From: CAKVLS01 sp045534265
GTDB lineage: Bacteria > Bacillota > Clostridia > Christensenellales > UBA1242
Direction: 5' to 3'
Assembly (NCBI GenBank): GCA_045534265.1
Contig: JAZSJH010000007.1
Location: forward strand, 62,001-126,000
Length of the DNA: 64,000 bases
Shown here one piece after another: positions 29,801 through 35,817 of the stretch. Numbering within the stretch: the stretch's first letter is position 1; every line of letters begins with the position of its first letter. A program made the translations under genes and the position numbers. Under the pieces are notes generated by a model, which ran no database searches, was not told the origin of the DNA, and worked only from the letters and a program-made list of their open reading frames with translations.

Positions 29801-31604
29801 AGATTGTATATCCATCTGTTGTAACATCTTCGCCAGTAGATCTCTTTAGTTCTACTGTTTTTAGAACAGATTCGATATCATCTCCGTCCAAAAAGCCATC
29901 TGCAGAGAAGGTAAGTGTAGGGTCTACTTCGCCATAAATTTTATATGTTTCATTAGCATATACATTTAGGTTTAGAAGTTTTAGATACTTGAAACCTTCT
30001 ACAAAGTTAAATGTATATTTTGCAGGGTCAGAATAGCCCGCAGTAGAAGCCTTGCTTGGAACTATCTTCCATTTTTGATAGAAAACAGCTTTTTCTTCGT
30101 CAGACATATGAGCTTCTTTTGTTACTTCGTGAGTTAGAGCAATAGAGTCTGTTGCGTTTAGATAAATATTTCCAAGTGCGTCTTTGTTGTATTCGATAGG
30201 AGTATCATTTAGAGTGATTGTGTAGTTGTAGCAATCTGTAGGAATATAATCTTCTTTGTTTGTGTGAGAATAGTTGATTTCAAATGTATCAAAAGATATT
30301 GAAACAACATTGCTTCTTATTTCAAACTTATAAGCAGTAGCGCCAGCTTCTGTTGTGATAGTGTAGTTTGTATTGATTGATTGATCAATATTGTATTCAT
30401 AAAAGCCTACTGTCTCGCCGTGAACTCTTGACAAGCATCCTGATAGGTCATCACCTTCAAGTGTTCCGTCTATTGCATATTGTAGAGCAGGCTCTGGTTG
30501 TCCAGCAAACTTAAATTGTTCTGCGGCAATAGAGATTGTAACAATCTTTTTGTTTACAGTATAAGTACCATTTTGTCTTGACAATATGTTTAGGTTTGTA
30601 GAAGTAAGGTTGTCAGCTGTGATAGAGTAGCTACCTTGTTCTAGTCTTGTAACTCCAGCCGGCTTTTCAATAACAGGCAAACCATAAATTTGTGTTTTCA
30701 AAACATCATCAAGCAACATATTGTCTGGGCTTTGCAAAGTAAATGTAGGTGTTTGCAATGAGTCGCCATAAGTTGATGATTTGTTGTCGATAATTATCTT
30801 AACAGGTAGTTGTTCGATTGTTAGTCTACCTTCAGAGATAATTGGGTCGTAGTTTTTGTGAGGTGTAATAACTGGATAAATTTTGTAGTTTTCTACATTT
30901 TCACCAGAAAGTCTTTCGATAGAATATTCTAGTGTGTCTTCACCTACAAGGCCAGTAACTGTAGCTGCAAATGTAGGGTCTGGCTCACTATATTTTTTTG
31001 TATAGTTGCCGATAGAAACGTTAACTGATTTTTTTCTTATAGTTAGGGTGGTTGTAGAAATAACAGAACCAGAAATTTTGTTATATGCCTTTACTGTGTA
31101 TGTTCCCGCATCTTTTGGAGCAAACTCACTTTCTGGATAAACGTCTCTTATTTCGTATGTATATCTAAGCTCCAAACCTTCTGGAACATAAGTTGCCTCA
31201 TATGGCTTTTGAGTTCCGTCATAGGTATATGTTGCAGATAACATTACAACACCACTACCTTCGCCATAAACAACAAGAGTGTAAGTGTCTTTAACGTTAC
31301 TATTCTTCTTGCTCATTGCAGTAATGATTGTAGAGCCAGAAGACTTAGCAGTCGCCTTACCATTTTCGTTGATAGATGCAACGGCAGTGTTACTACTAGA
31401 CCAAGTAATGTCTTTGTTACTTGCTTTACTTGGAGTAAGCGTTGCGGTAAACGTATATTCGTCGCCTACCTCAAAGAACTCCGGACCATCATTGATGGTT
31501 ATAGCCGTAACATTTACTCCGCCACACGCACTAAAAAATGCCGTGCCAAAAAGCAAAGTAATTGCTAGAATAAACGATTGCATAAGTTTTTTAATATTTT
31601 TCAT
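17895..31604 (-). CDS. Giant surface lipoprotein of Ig-like and MBG/YDG-type repeats
   Basis: About 4,569 residues from one uninterrupted frame. A signal peptide ends in a lipobox-like FFSAC, with Cys27 as the lipidation site. A bacterial Ig-like group 2 domain follows (about 31-114, ending in SSGSTIITAMS). Next are dozens of 60-95 residue modules of the MBG/YDG kind. They share a start such as YDGTQK, YTGENI or YNGNPRSP, a central NAGTY/DAGVY and a closing NY...F.I.K. The N-terminal third also has MBG_2-type units (KKYSEPDPTF, IYGEVDPTLTF). No LPXTG, SLH or cell-wall domain ends the protein, so the lipid is the only visible anchor. The ATG at 31604 is chosen for AGAGG and the signal peptide. 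Probably an adhesin or stalk; the function is inferred. Confidence 0.85.
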   Translation of the reverse strand: MKNIKKLMQSFILAITLLFGTAFFSACGGVNVTAITINDGPEFFEVGDEYTFTATLTPSKASNKDITWSSSNTAVASINENGKATAKSSGSTIITAMSKKNSNVKDTYTLVVYGEGSGVVMLSATYTYDGTQKPYEATYVPEGLELRYTYEIRDVYPESEFAPKDAGTYTVKAYNKISGSVISTTTLTIRKKSVNVSIGNYTKKYSEPDPTFAATVTGLVGEDTLEYSIERLSGENVENYKIYPVITPHKNYDPIISEGRLTIEQLPVKIIIDNKSSTYGDSLQTPTFTLQSPDNMLLDDVLKTQIYGLPVIEKPAGVTRLEQGSYSITADNLTSTNLNILSRQNGTYTVNKKIVTISIAAEQFKFAGQPEPALQYAIDGTLEGDDLSGCLSRVHGETVGFYEYNIDQSINTNYTITTEAGATAYKFEIRSNVVSISFDTFEINYSHTNKEDYIPTDCYNYTITLNDTPIEYNKDALGNIYLNATDSIALTHEVTKEAHMSDEEKAVFYQKWKIVPSKASTAGYSDPAKYTFNFVEGFKYLKLLNLNVYANETYKIYGEVDPTLTFSADGFLDGDDIESVLKTVELKRSTGEDVTTDGYTISLADDIELYDTKTYYNPVFTEGVFVIEKRELRVTPISYTEENPIYYGEAPRVLEIDLADINLAARDNINTVLSGELYRADNENVGQYPILGTNLELISDNYYLTYTPGVYTIIPRPMIIKASDATIQYGEVVSRYQYTHSIVDEFTYIDEDGEEQIEVRTYSTDAPTFSGSLALTTYGLLYANNSYTIGQGNLTAGGNFDVTFTPGTLTVVPRELTLAFTPQSYGFTEYDDLATMQEKIDALVYSFKPGLAYSDSCAIKYIGLTSRSESNIISLNKDTEENYIITFEFTSNTGTILEDCYNVTIDQNYVELFYLGQSLLDISIDSLTQVGTQIVEKTYGDKYLVNEVFKITTFSEEYTVEYTNAAFNIKGITSQTEKTTPSSTVFPAGSYTVTVFKELVVIKDKAGEDVSSMFALNIKNYGSLVVNKADLEIVEAPTISSIVYGSKRPTFIGGKYQFINGDGAPININGVDAEYSTSSTATYAVQSTAHLIMATYTPTDKNFNSLTINNLALVVTKQMIDTTVLEWSYGASVEKLGTADGNKYTTYTNIPADDGEERNIVYDGAYTAENTYNIPTTLANYRFLRQTLGMQNRYFGITFHDEENGDTGFMYYIDNGEVKKVFPADSNNFYVVLDKSAATLDVKFYYNDGSKDYLLTNSSSIGDGTPEYTDSVYSPKTSGVYLARTIISSLNSNYAVFEDGDPATTEETITYYNVFMVEKVQVKVYNFTNKITYQSDLEFFYITNPEEIYGVTSTYWDRDAASTNYTERTEDPVNVGTYAVTFLIDKANYYYYNEHCDFEIVPIEINVIWNETSSFNYVSTTSPITRHYKVFAGPALTIGGEEITANLVYDSADTTSVAPEWLHICYRGEMKNGDPYFDEGKIAEVAIPCNAGTYTIEISIETGSENYTGSDSETYEINPIFYNGAIGIIRYTMTYDIAYSDGVTGAEKFYNMLVFGKQEPENGDDDGMITNAPFGSDSWTNYYLTISYLSMIIDPTGTDNAAVIALNKAGGPYKITLSIKSKDGNIKETLKTANLTVNKTNVPTMANYSSEPSAISFTGSYVYNALTTIDKSALFEPQSYDESTLTYSYEHNGDRDIYFGIDYKYYLVWSTEETTGTPTQAPIVPRTDGFTYMVKASITAGANYNAPSQTEFIGYFTVEKTTATLSAENIELVYTGENIELPFVNAVNGSQQPLAIKYENDANVLGLYVSRTIKNLDNNSNPTFIKKAGKYQVTFTLEDTTNFYTEGSTFTATCTIIVNKKPIDGLSNYVVVPEEFISTEILSIFYLNVANAKAYNKDYTNSSGSQALIQLCVTNSTDGSGDVWRLSSKADSSIKDLPAGTYYYYVDVSSSATASQNISNYTHSEYISFIVKRKEVVVTINPGYEDGIVINYTAEQQGYDVSYLTVKTTGSNKTITGLEAKDFLIEYKDTNENDSNYSDIAPITNGIYDVRIKCFNKNYESEYIYTTITIDAPLLSIEGNMSYTYGFVNELTLNLSAKGGENVHTISFDGTTNKYNEAALKNSLGRWFLVRDNFGVITPGGPIPTDFTLDDGRIIGDQINNGLAAMPSPMYTGEELINLPAGIHKMTIVYISNDINFAITFAEISFTVNPYAITEDAIVSSNTAGITFDSSTKKFSLLENANAVSEYNTSFYSTENPTYWGFSDYTINKSVTFEISVKIKNPTATDYTNAETIQLNLVANISGTIAGTTIKNAFAQIADVSSSAVATTSTTLSFDNTNYSLTVGSLEFILNTVFNKQETTVFTEKLSGSNLVEIEASYGSIFLDEYWANLFEKTRASYDYPDSVVVNSNHIFLHNLINLPGGSDIDKFRNAWNYGSEDTWFEFYSINAYEYNNGTKGNKAEYKNVYNESDGKRPLGDGLYHYYKYDLDSSTNAGLYLLEIKLNTSNYFLETVLNALVRIKPTTFYAKTTNAGSGDGLIDVSNPAHQSEIIKVYKSINNGSDAASDGYTLKYFRDGVTNPVYVSKYSGGASGTYTPQSGYTYSSYAQLLESVKNNPNGAESFTVSIVPNDTNSMYVADIRILVINGTIDLGVFNIYDELKLSTLAETNETIRTLHSMSKGGDDGLTWPTFVAAAFEYSYNSLTEGSISALRAIDQCENAADRLTPDADGTYNVSISPNENNQVSIAKIPLSINFDTGSTISVMIKLTVNLKLITEIDTFNFEYNGSAQSPNISAYFQGWTAKVPMLENGGADLGNVEIQEVLPATKYTGSTPTIKYINQATGAESTTVPVDAGNYAIKTTYTVNFAGFATPVVFTCSNNFTISKIEAAITMSSAEYLYDGQTHTLSATTSISGLPINISYRTSSATTITNPYTADIYYAVATINSTNYFGTAVATLTIKPTSTRIEITMPTDYVYSGSTIKPTFKIFNENNVDITAAVGSMARAYYNGITTAPTYAGSYEYKVVVTKSQNFFANEAKANYVIERAVPNITITAPTNTTYVAEGHEIVPTFNYPASLRDVITITYNGSEDEPCDAGIYEVYVYCNPSADSNYLPTTQSFTYKIYPKTLQVSYDTTGTLVMTYSEDMSLDDLRPNAPSDADVLYSYQGFEYNADGTLSDTFREYTEFPENAGVYTIIATPRSTNYSGRVSTTLVIARATPVITFNISGSIVYNGNPRSPQIVKTVESLTYVTSYTGVDNDGVSYSSTTSAPTNAGNYVVKVSFAGNNNYNAVESSQNFEIEKLSTITLSFDTLSLSQMYTGEGLTPTAKAFLNTTERTDLFDSIEMTFGEDKTLPVDSGTYVVKAMLVNCNYSAPVITESFTITKSNNYTVTLYNGGQLNIGATAIGEVVINGTYIFKYVGKTYLPDGTLSAVNNYDSFVIPELAGEYIATLIADNYLSSEYSFTINKTDLSSHLTLVNFNLAVGTLPNLHKTITYDSVTYNIKYLYQLENASEYTEVRPTTIGSHKIKMIVCDANAMGEKIADYVIYSVETTQNKAVTESLYYMYTGNDIVVNASLYLNGILQTGTITKTYQLNGEIVTHVSEIGEYTITLTNAAGEASTTFTVIPAISLSTPVNGDSFNGSAKTVTYQFTSSSDQSLYGADLSLVIMKDGYTVNEVKDAGQYVVSVCYKGYPVLSRDITINKKIVTNLSPSDINMSYGELNRIPTHIGSYKVKYLININGNNTFQEITPPVGNHTIKFIIDENNYQGEAIANIFVSKRTLILDIDDFEVEYTGNAIALPNYIANFEYMSYKYSLTPSNYIDGLPTDANTYYIQAVSSSPNFAVAYKDSSRPYIIVTITKANPTYVVTNLNQVYDGNIKVPTATAVFNGTQYTTSISNSNMRDAGAYTIYFTITSEPENFNRSIEYTFVIEQAEVDINYNIPEEMIFDGTQKAITATATIADVGSVHTSITKDGASATPRDAGVYVATFTTTATTNYKSCSKVVVFEILPAATEIQCSVDNYNYTGDAKPVSVLTNPTDSTKNITYTGADNEGNEYSSTTAPTKAGNYIAHIVVTPADTNYSREEINFAYTIVKVMDPITCTGADLGYFYYDGGEKSVTATSGSGTHSITYKKLNESNTYITIPETDVKTEGAYKAIVTTTGNNNYYASTKVVFFSIYKQRLETSISGKSVDYNGSPQQIVPTNTHSGLVQVYYSGKMYNAEGKCIENYAETTDAPTRAGIYTAVLKPTNENYAIKGTSSAPLIIKRTQLNISIDIDGVSATSTIINYTGSEYIVTANAMINGVKTDVSTIDANALTTRIVGTNTKIPLQQGGAYELIVDLNHKNFLGHNERLITIRPQSASIFATQTVANYTGQKIDIGYTIVSKTGTDITEEIRDKVQIIYTNAAGATVDPINTGDYTANIILANTSYVANATYSFTIVESTPLIIYKGGEDPITMETTNNTSLDKFDTSKYVVSVGGVDFSTTEYTVAFYKSSYSVVDGETVRVWNVVTAPTGTIISESGNYKVVINISNTSKYQNNLIGTDIKDSEGNITQTDVLTWEYLFYVSASE

Positions 31605-31837
31605 AAAAACACCTCTAGGGCAAATCCCCAACTATAATAGTTAATTATAATATTACATAGTATATAATATATTATTATAAAAAACAAAGCAACTTTTTGT
31701 CGCAGGTTTTGGGGCAAATCTTCAAATTTTAGTTTGTGTTTTTTTATAAAAAATAGTTGTCTAAAATTGATAAATTGTGATACCCTTTAGGTGTTTGGGG
31801 GCAAAAACCCCTAAAATATACACAAAAGGAAACAAAA
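31605..31837. other. Divergent promoter region between the giant lipoprotein gene and tex
   Basis: No gene. On the minus strand TATAAT (31644-31649) could start the giant transcript, whose leader then holds GGGGATTTGCCC. On the plus strand a hairpin precedes tex. The string GGGCAAA occurs three times (31618, 31712 and 31799 regions). Confidence 0.5.
31794..31815 (+). promoter_or_regulatory. Hairpin in the tex 5' leader
   Basis: TTTGGGGG pairs with CCCCTAAA (one G-T pair, six-base A-rich loop), ending about ten bases before the AAAGGA site of tex. It lacks a T run, so it is not a simple terminator. It may influence translation; this is inference. Confidence 0.4.
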
Positions 31838-33988
31838 ATGAATATTGAACAAACACTAACTCAAGAATTTTCGCTTAATCCACAACACACAGTAAACATC
31901 ATAAATTTAATTGATGAAGGCTGTACAATCCCTTTTATCGCAAGATATAGAAAGGAAATGACCGGTAGCTGTGATGACCAAGTATTAAGAGAATTTTTTG
32001 ATAGACTAACTTACCTTAGGTCTCTAAACAAAAGGAAAGAAGAAATTACAAAAACAATTACCGAGCAAGGTAATATGACTGACGAACTTGCAAAATCTAT
32101 CGAAGATGCCGCAACACTTACAGAAGTTGAAGACATTTATAGGCCATTTAAGCCAAAGAGAAAGACAAGAGCAAGCGAAGCTATCGCAAAAGGCCTAAAA
32201 CCACTTGCCGAAAGCATCTTATCTGGCGAAATCGAAGGTGATATTGAAACCCTTGCTAGTACATATATAACCGAAGAAAACGGCTTAAAATCAGCCATTG
32301 ATGCAATCCAAGGCGCAAAAGATATTATCGCCGAAATGATTTCTGACTCTGCCGAAGTTCGTAAAGACTTAAGAGAAATGATGGAAAAAATCGCCGAAAT
32401 CAAAACAACTTTGGTAGAAAACGAAAAAAGCAAGACATACGAAATGTACAAAGAATTTAGCGAAGTAATCGCAAAAATCCCTAGCCACAGAATTTTGGCT
32501 ATCAATCGTGGCGAAAATGATGAATGTTTGAAGGTAAAAATCGAAGTAAATAGAGAAAAAGCCATCACAATCATCAAAACAATGTTCCTAAAAGAAGGAA
32601 TTGTAACAGAAAACCTAGTAAACGAAGCAATCGAAGATGGCTACGACAGACTTTTGTTCCCATCACTTGAGAGAGAGCTTCGTACAGCCCTAACAGACAA
32701 GGCAAACGAACAAGCTATCAAAATGTTTGACGTAAACCTTCGTCCACTTCTACTTCAAGCCCCACTAAAAGGTAAAACTATCTTAGGTTTAGACCCTGCA
32801 TACCGTACAGGTTGCAAAATAGCAGTTATCGATAGCAACGGTAATGTTCTTGACCGTACTGTTATTTTCCCAACTCCACCACAAAACAAGATAGAAGAAG
32901 CCGAAGCAAAACTTACCGAACTTATCAACAAACACAAAGTAGACGTTATCTCTATCGGTAACGGTACTGCATCAAAAGAATCAGAAATGTTTGTTGCAAA
33001 TCTAATCAAAAAACAATCTCGCAAAGTAGAATATGCCGTTGTTAACGAAGCTGGAGCTTCAGTTTATAGTGCATCAAAACTAGGCGCAGAAGAATTTCCA
33101 GATTTTGAACCTGCCCACAGAAGTGCTGTGTCTATTGCTCGTAGACTTCAAGACCCACTAGCTGAGCTTATCAAAATTGATGTAAAATCAATCGGCGTTG
33201 GACAATATCAACACGATATGCCACAAAAAAGATTAACAGAAGTGTTGACAGGTGTTGTAGAAGACTGCGTTAACAGCGTAGGTGTTGATCTAAATACAGC
33301 TTCTCCAAGCCTACTTTCTTATGTTTCTGGTCTTAATAGCGGTATTGCAAAAAATATCGTCGACTACAGACAAGAAAATGGTCAATTTACAGACAGACAA
33401 GAACTTTTGAAAGTTAAAAAACTAGGCGGAAAAGCCTTTGAACAATGCGCAGGTTTCCTTCGTATAGTAGACGGCAAAAACATTTTAGATAACACAGCAG
33501 TTCACCCAGAAAGTTATTCTGCAGCCGAAAAATTGCTAAAAATGTTCAATTTTACAGATGAAAGCATAAAAAATGGTGACCTAGCTCGTCTTCCAGAAAT
33601 GGTACAAGCAAAAGGCGAAGAAGTTGTTGCTAAAGAATGTGGAATTGGCGTTCCTACACTTCAAGATATGATTGCCGAAATTATAAAACCAGGTAGAGAT
33701 ATTCGTGACCAACTAGAACAAGTGGAACTTCGTAGTGATATTTTAGATATCAAAGACCTTCAAGAAGGAATGGTTCTTCGTGGTACTGTTCGCAACGTTA
33801 TTGACTTTGGTGCTTTTGTTGATATCGGCGTTCACCAAGACGGACTTATTCATATTTCACAAATCAGCGACAAATACATCAAACACCCATCAGAAGCATT
33901 GAAAGTTGGCGAAGTGTTGAAAGTAAAGATTTTGTCTGTTGACCTAGACAAAAATCGTATCGCATTGACACTTAAAGGTATCGAATAA
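31838..33988 (+). CDS. tex: Tex family RNA-binding transcriptional accessory protein
   Basis: A 716-residue Tex protein, the full family length. The N-terminal Tex domain (FIARYRKEMTGSCDDQVLRE) is followed by the YqgF/RNase H-like domain with GLDPAYRTGCKIAV. A helix-hairpin-helix region (LSYVSGLNSGIAKNIVDYR and VKKLGGKAFEQ) and a C-terminal S1 RNA-binding domain (GTVRNVIDFGAFVDIGVHQD) complete it. It binds nucleic acids and affects transcription and expression in several bacteria; the mechanism is incompletely known. AAAGGA precedes the start. It is single and ends at a hairpin. Confidence 0.95.
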   Translation: MNIEQTLTQEFSLNPQHTVNIINLIDEGCTIPFIARYRKEMTGSCDDQVLREFFDRLTYLRSLNKRKEEITKTITEQGNMTDELAKSIEDAATLTEVEDIYRPFKPKRKTRASEAIAKGLKPLAESILSGEIEGDIETLASTYITEENGLKSAIDAIQGAKDIIAEMISDSAEVRKDLREMMEKIAEIKTTLVENEKSKTYEMYKEFSEVIAKIPSHRILAINRGENDECLKVKIEVNREKAITIIKTMFLKEGIVTENLVNEAIEDGYDRLLFPSLERELRTALTDKANEQAIKMFDVNLRPLLLQAPLKGKTILGLDPAYRTGCKIAVIDSNGNVLDRTVIFPTPPQNKIEEAEAKLTELINKHKVDVISIGNGTASKESEMFVANLIKKQSRKVEYAVVNEAGASVYSASKLGAEEFPDFEPAHRSAVSIARRLQDPLAELIKIDVKSIGVGQYQHDMPQKRLTEVLTGVVEDCVNSVGVDLNTASPSLLSYVSGLNSGIAKNIVDYRQENGQFTDRQELLKVKKLGGKAFEQCAGFLRIVDGKNILDNTAVHPESYSAAEKLLKMFNFTDESIKNGDLARLPEMVQAKGEEVVAKECGIGVPTLQDMIAEIIKPGRDIRDQLEQVELRSDILDIKDLQEGMVLRGTVRNVIDFGAFVDIGVHQDGLIHISQISDKYIKHPSEALKVGEVLKVKILSVDLDKNRIALTLKGIE

Positions 33989-34007
33989 GAAAAATTAAAA
34001 TAAAAAC

Positions 34008-34037
34008 AAAAAAACAGCAAACAAGTGCTGTTTTTTT
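34008..34037 (+). terminator. Hairpin terminator after tex
   Basis: AAACAGCA (34012-34019) pairs with TGCTGTTT (34026-34033), followed by a run of T residues. Confidence 0.82.
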
Positions 34038-34039
34038 TG

Positions 34040-34088
34040 TTGGTATTTTGTGGGCTAGATAATAAAAAGGGTACTCACAAAATGCCAA
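34040..34088. repeat. 13-bp inverted repeat between tex and degV
   Basis: TTGGTATTTTGTG (34040-34052) matches the complement of CACAAAATGCCAA (34076-34088) with one position that is a wobble pair. The loop is 23 bases. It lies past the tex terminator and before the degV stop and has no T run. Confidence 0.6.
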
Positions 34089-34111
34089 ATATGGAAAGTA
34101 GGAGGGTTATC

Positions 34112-34957
34112 CTATTTACCATCATTGATATAAAGAACGCCCAATGTATGTTCGCCACAGTGTGATGCAATTGTAGCGCCCGCTTTTGTTTCATAAATTT
34201 CTTTGAAACCTTTGTCTTGAAGTGCTTTTTTAGCCGCAGCTATCATACCTTCTGTTGCTGTAGTATAAGTTACAAATGCAACGGACAAGTCAGGAGTGTT
34301 GAATTGTTCAACAACATCTTTTGCGTAGTCTTCGATAACCTTGTCGATATTTCCACGGTATTTTTTAGCAGATTGCATTTTGCCATCTTTTACTACTATT
34401 TGTGGTCTAATTTTCAAAAGGTTTGCTCCAAGTAGAGCAATAGAAGAGCATCTTCCGCCTTTGTGTAAGTAGTCTAGTCTTTCAACTATAAAGCTTGCTT
34501 GAACGTGTGGAACTCTCTCTGTTACAAGTTTTGTAATTTCAGTTGCAGAGATTTTTCCGTTAGCCGCTAGTTTTGATGCGTATATCGCAAGTAGGGCAAT
34601 ACCTGTTGACAAACTTCTAGAGTCGATAATGTATACATTTTGTAATTTGCTAGCTGCGTTTTTTGCGTTGCTGCAAGCGCTGCTTATTTCTGAAGATAAG
34701 CTGATGTGTACAACTGCATCATATTCTTCCAAAAGTTTTGTAAAATGCTCTGTGTATTGAAATTCATTGATTGCACTTGTCTTTGGCAAAATTTTTGTCT
34801 TTTGTACATACTCAAAAATTTCATTAGTTTTTAGGTCTCCGTCAAGACGCATATCGTCCCCAAGAAGAACTGTAAAAGGTGTTGTATGTATATTGTATTT
34901 TTCTAATAATTCACTTGTCAAATCTATTGTAGATTCGGCTGAAATAGCTATTTTCAT
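34112..34957 (-). CDS. DegV family fatty-acid-binding protein (FakB-like)
   Basis: A 281-residue DegV-family protein. These bind a fatty acid and, as FakB, present it to the kinase FakA for phosphorylation and entry into phospholipid synthesis. Family features: N-terminal ISAESTIDLTSEL; lid region TSAINEFQYTEHF; VHISLSSEISSACSNA, with the conserved Ser-rich fatty-acid head-group site; IIDSRSLSTG; and a C-terminal ATIASHCGEHTLGVLYI. No fakA gene is in the window. AGGAG precedes the start. The upstream region contains palindromes that could control it. Confidence 0.9.
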   Translation of the reverse strand: MKIAISAESTIDLTSELLEKYNIHTTPFTVLLGDDMRLDGDLKTNEIFEYVQKTKILPKTSAINEFQYTEHFTKLLEEYDAVVHISLSSEISSACSNAKNAASKLQNVYIIDSRSLSTGIALLAIYASKLAANGKISATEITKLVTERVPHVQASFIVERLDYLHKGGRCSSIALLGANLLKIRPQIVVKDGKMQSAKKYRGNIDKVIEDYAKDVVEQFNTPDLSVAFVTYTTATEGMIAAAKKALQDKGFKEIYETKAGATIASHCGEHTLGVLYINDGK

Positions 34958-34979
34958 AATAATCTCCTAGTTATTTTTA

Positions 34980-34994
34980 GTAAACTCAGTTTAC
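34980..34994. promoter_or_regulatory. Perfect 7-1-7 palindrome upstream of degV
   Basis: GTAAACT-C-AGTTTAC is an exact inverted repeat 22 bp upstream of the degV start and in the divergent gap shared with the XRE gene. This shape is typical of a dimeric repressor operator. Confidence 0.55.
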
Positions 34995-35030
34995 ACACAT
35001 ATTCTATTAATTTAACAAAAAAATAACAAC

Positions 35031-35086
35031 CTACTTTTATGTTCTTCAAAGTAGAGTTAAAAAAATCTTCTCTACTCACAGTAGAG
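35031..35086. promoter_or_regulatory. Cluster of GTAGAG/CTCTAC inverted half-sites
   Basis: CTACTTT (35031-35037) is inverted at AAAGTAG (35048-35054). GTAGAG (35051-35056) is inverted at CTCTAC (35070-35075), which is inverted again at GTAGAG (35081-35086). Four half-sites in 56 bp, directly upstream of the XRE promoter. Confidence 0.5.
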
Positions 35087-35134
35087 TTGCAAGTTTTGTA
35101 ATAAATTTACAATAAAAAAGTTTGCAAAAAACAC

Positions 35135-35163
35135 TTGATAAATTGTATATATAATAATATAAT
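35135..35163 (+). promoter_or_regulatory. Promoter of the XRE regulator, positioned for a leaderless mRNA
   Basis: TTGATA (35135-35140), a 17-bp spacer and TATAAT (35158-35163). Six bases later comes the ATG at 35170. The expected start of transcription coincides with that A. No Shine-Dalgarno sequence is visible. Confidence 0.65.
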
Positions 35164-35169
35164 AGTGCT

Positions 35170-35817
35170 ATGGACGAACAAAATATTCTAAAGCGAAATA
35201 TCGCAGACAACTTAATATTTTATCGCAAACAAAAAGGACTTACCCAACTTGACATTGCTGAGAAACTTAATTACTCTGATAAGGCCGTGTCAAAATGGGA
35301 AAGAGCAGAGGCTATTCCAGATGTATATACCCTAAAGCAACTTGCAGATTTTTATGGTATAACACTAGATGACCTTTTATCAGCCGATACAAAAAAGCGT
35401 GAAAAGATAGTAAAGACCAACGAGCAAAAGTCAAAAGCTGTAAGACTATTTATAGTTCTTTTGTCTTGTGGTCTTGTGGGCTGTCTTTCGGTTTTAATAT
35501 TTTTATTACCAGAAATTTTTGCCCCAGAGATTACTAAGTCTTGGATAATATTTGCCTACGCCGTAACAATTGACTTTATATTGCTTGTAGTATTTAGTTG
35601 TTTGTGGGCAAAGCGAATTTATAAATTTATCAGCATCTCAGGTCTTGTGTGGTCTGTCTTTGCAACTTTATGTATTACAATTCAAACGTTCGGCGGCAAT
35701 AGTCGTATTTGGCTACTTATGATTGTTGCTTTTTGTCTTCAAATAATGATTCTTATTTGGGCTGGGCTTGTTAAGGTTTTGGTTTCAAAACTTAAGAAAT
35801 CAGGAGGCAAAGAATAA
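35170..35817 (+). CDS. XRE-family regulator with C-terminal membrane domain
   Basis: A 215-residue protein. Residues 8-62 are a Cro/C1-type helix-turn-helix (FYRKQKGLTQLDIAEKLNYS, then KAVSKWERAEAIPD, the recognition helix). Residues 90-205 contain four hydrophobic segments, so the DNA-binding domain is tethered to the membrane. This layout is common in Bacillota regulators that sense envelope or membrane conditions. The start has no ribosome-binding site, but the promoter geometry suggests a leaderless message. The stop overlaps the dtd start by one base (TAATG). The nearby palindromes may be its own operator. Confidence 0.82.
   Translation: MDEQNILKRNIADNLIFYRKQKGLTQLDIAEKLNYSDKAVSKWERAEAIPDVYTLKQLADFYGITLDDLLSADTKKREKIVKTNEQKSKAVRLFIVLLSCGLVGCLSVLIFLLPEIFAPEITKSWIIFAYAVTIDFILLVVFSCLWAKRIYKFISISGLVWSVFATLCITIQTFGGNSRIWLLMIVAFCLQIMILIWAGLVKVLVSKLKKSGGKE

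Noticed and set aside
17895..31604. Short open frames on the opposite strand and other frames inside the giant gene
   Set aside because: They lack ribosome-binding sites, have biased compositions typical of antisense to Thr/Ser/Asn-rich coding sequence, and overlap an intact long frame.
17895..31604. CRISPR-like or tandem DNA repeat array
   Set aside because: The repetition is at protein level in modules of 60-95 residues; no identical direct repeats with regular spacers are seen.
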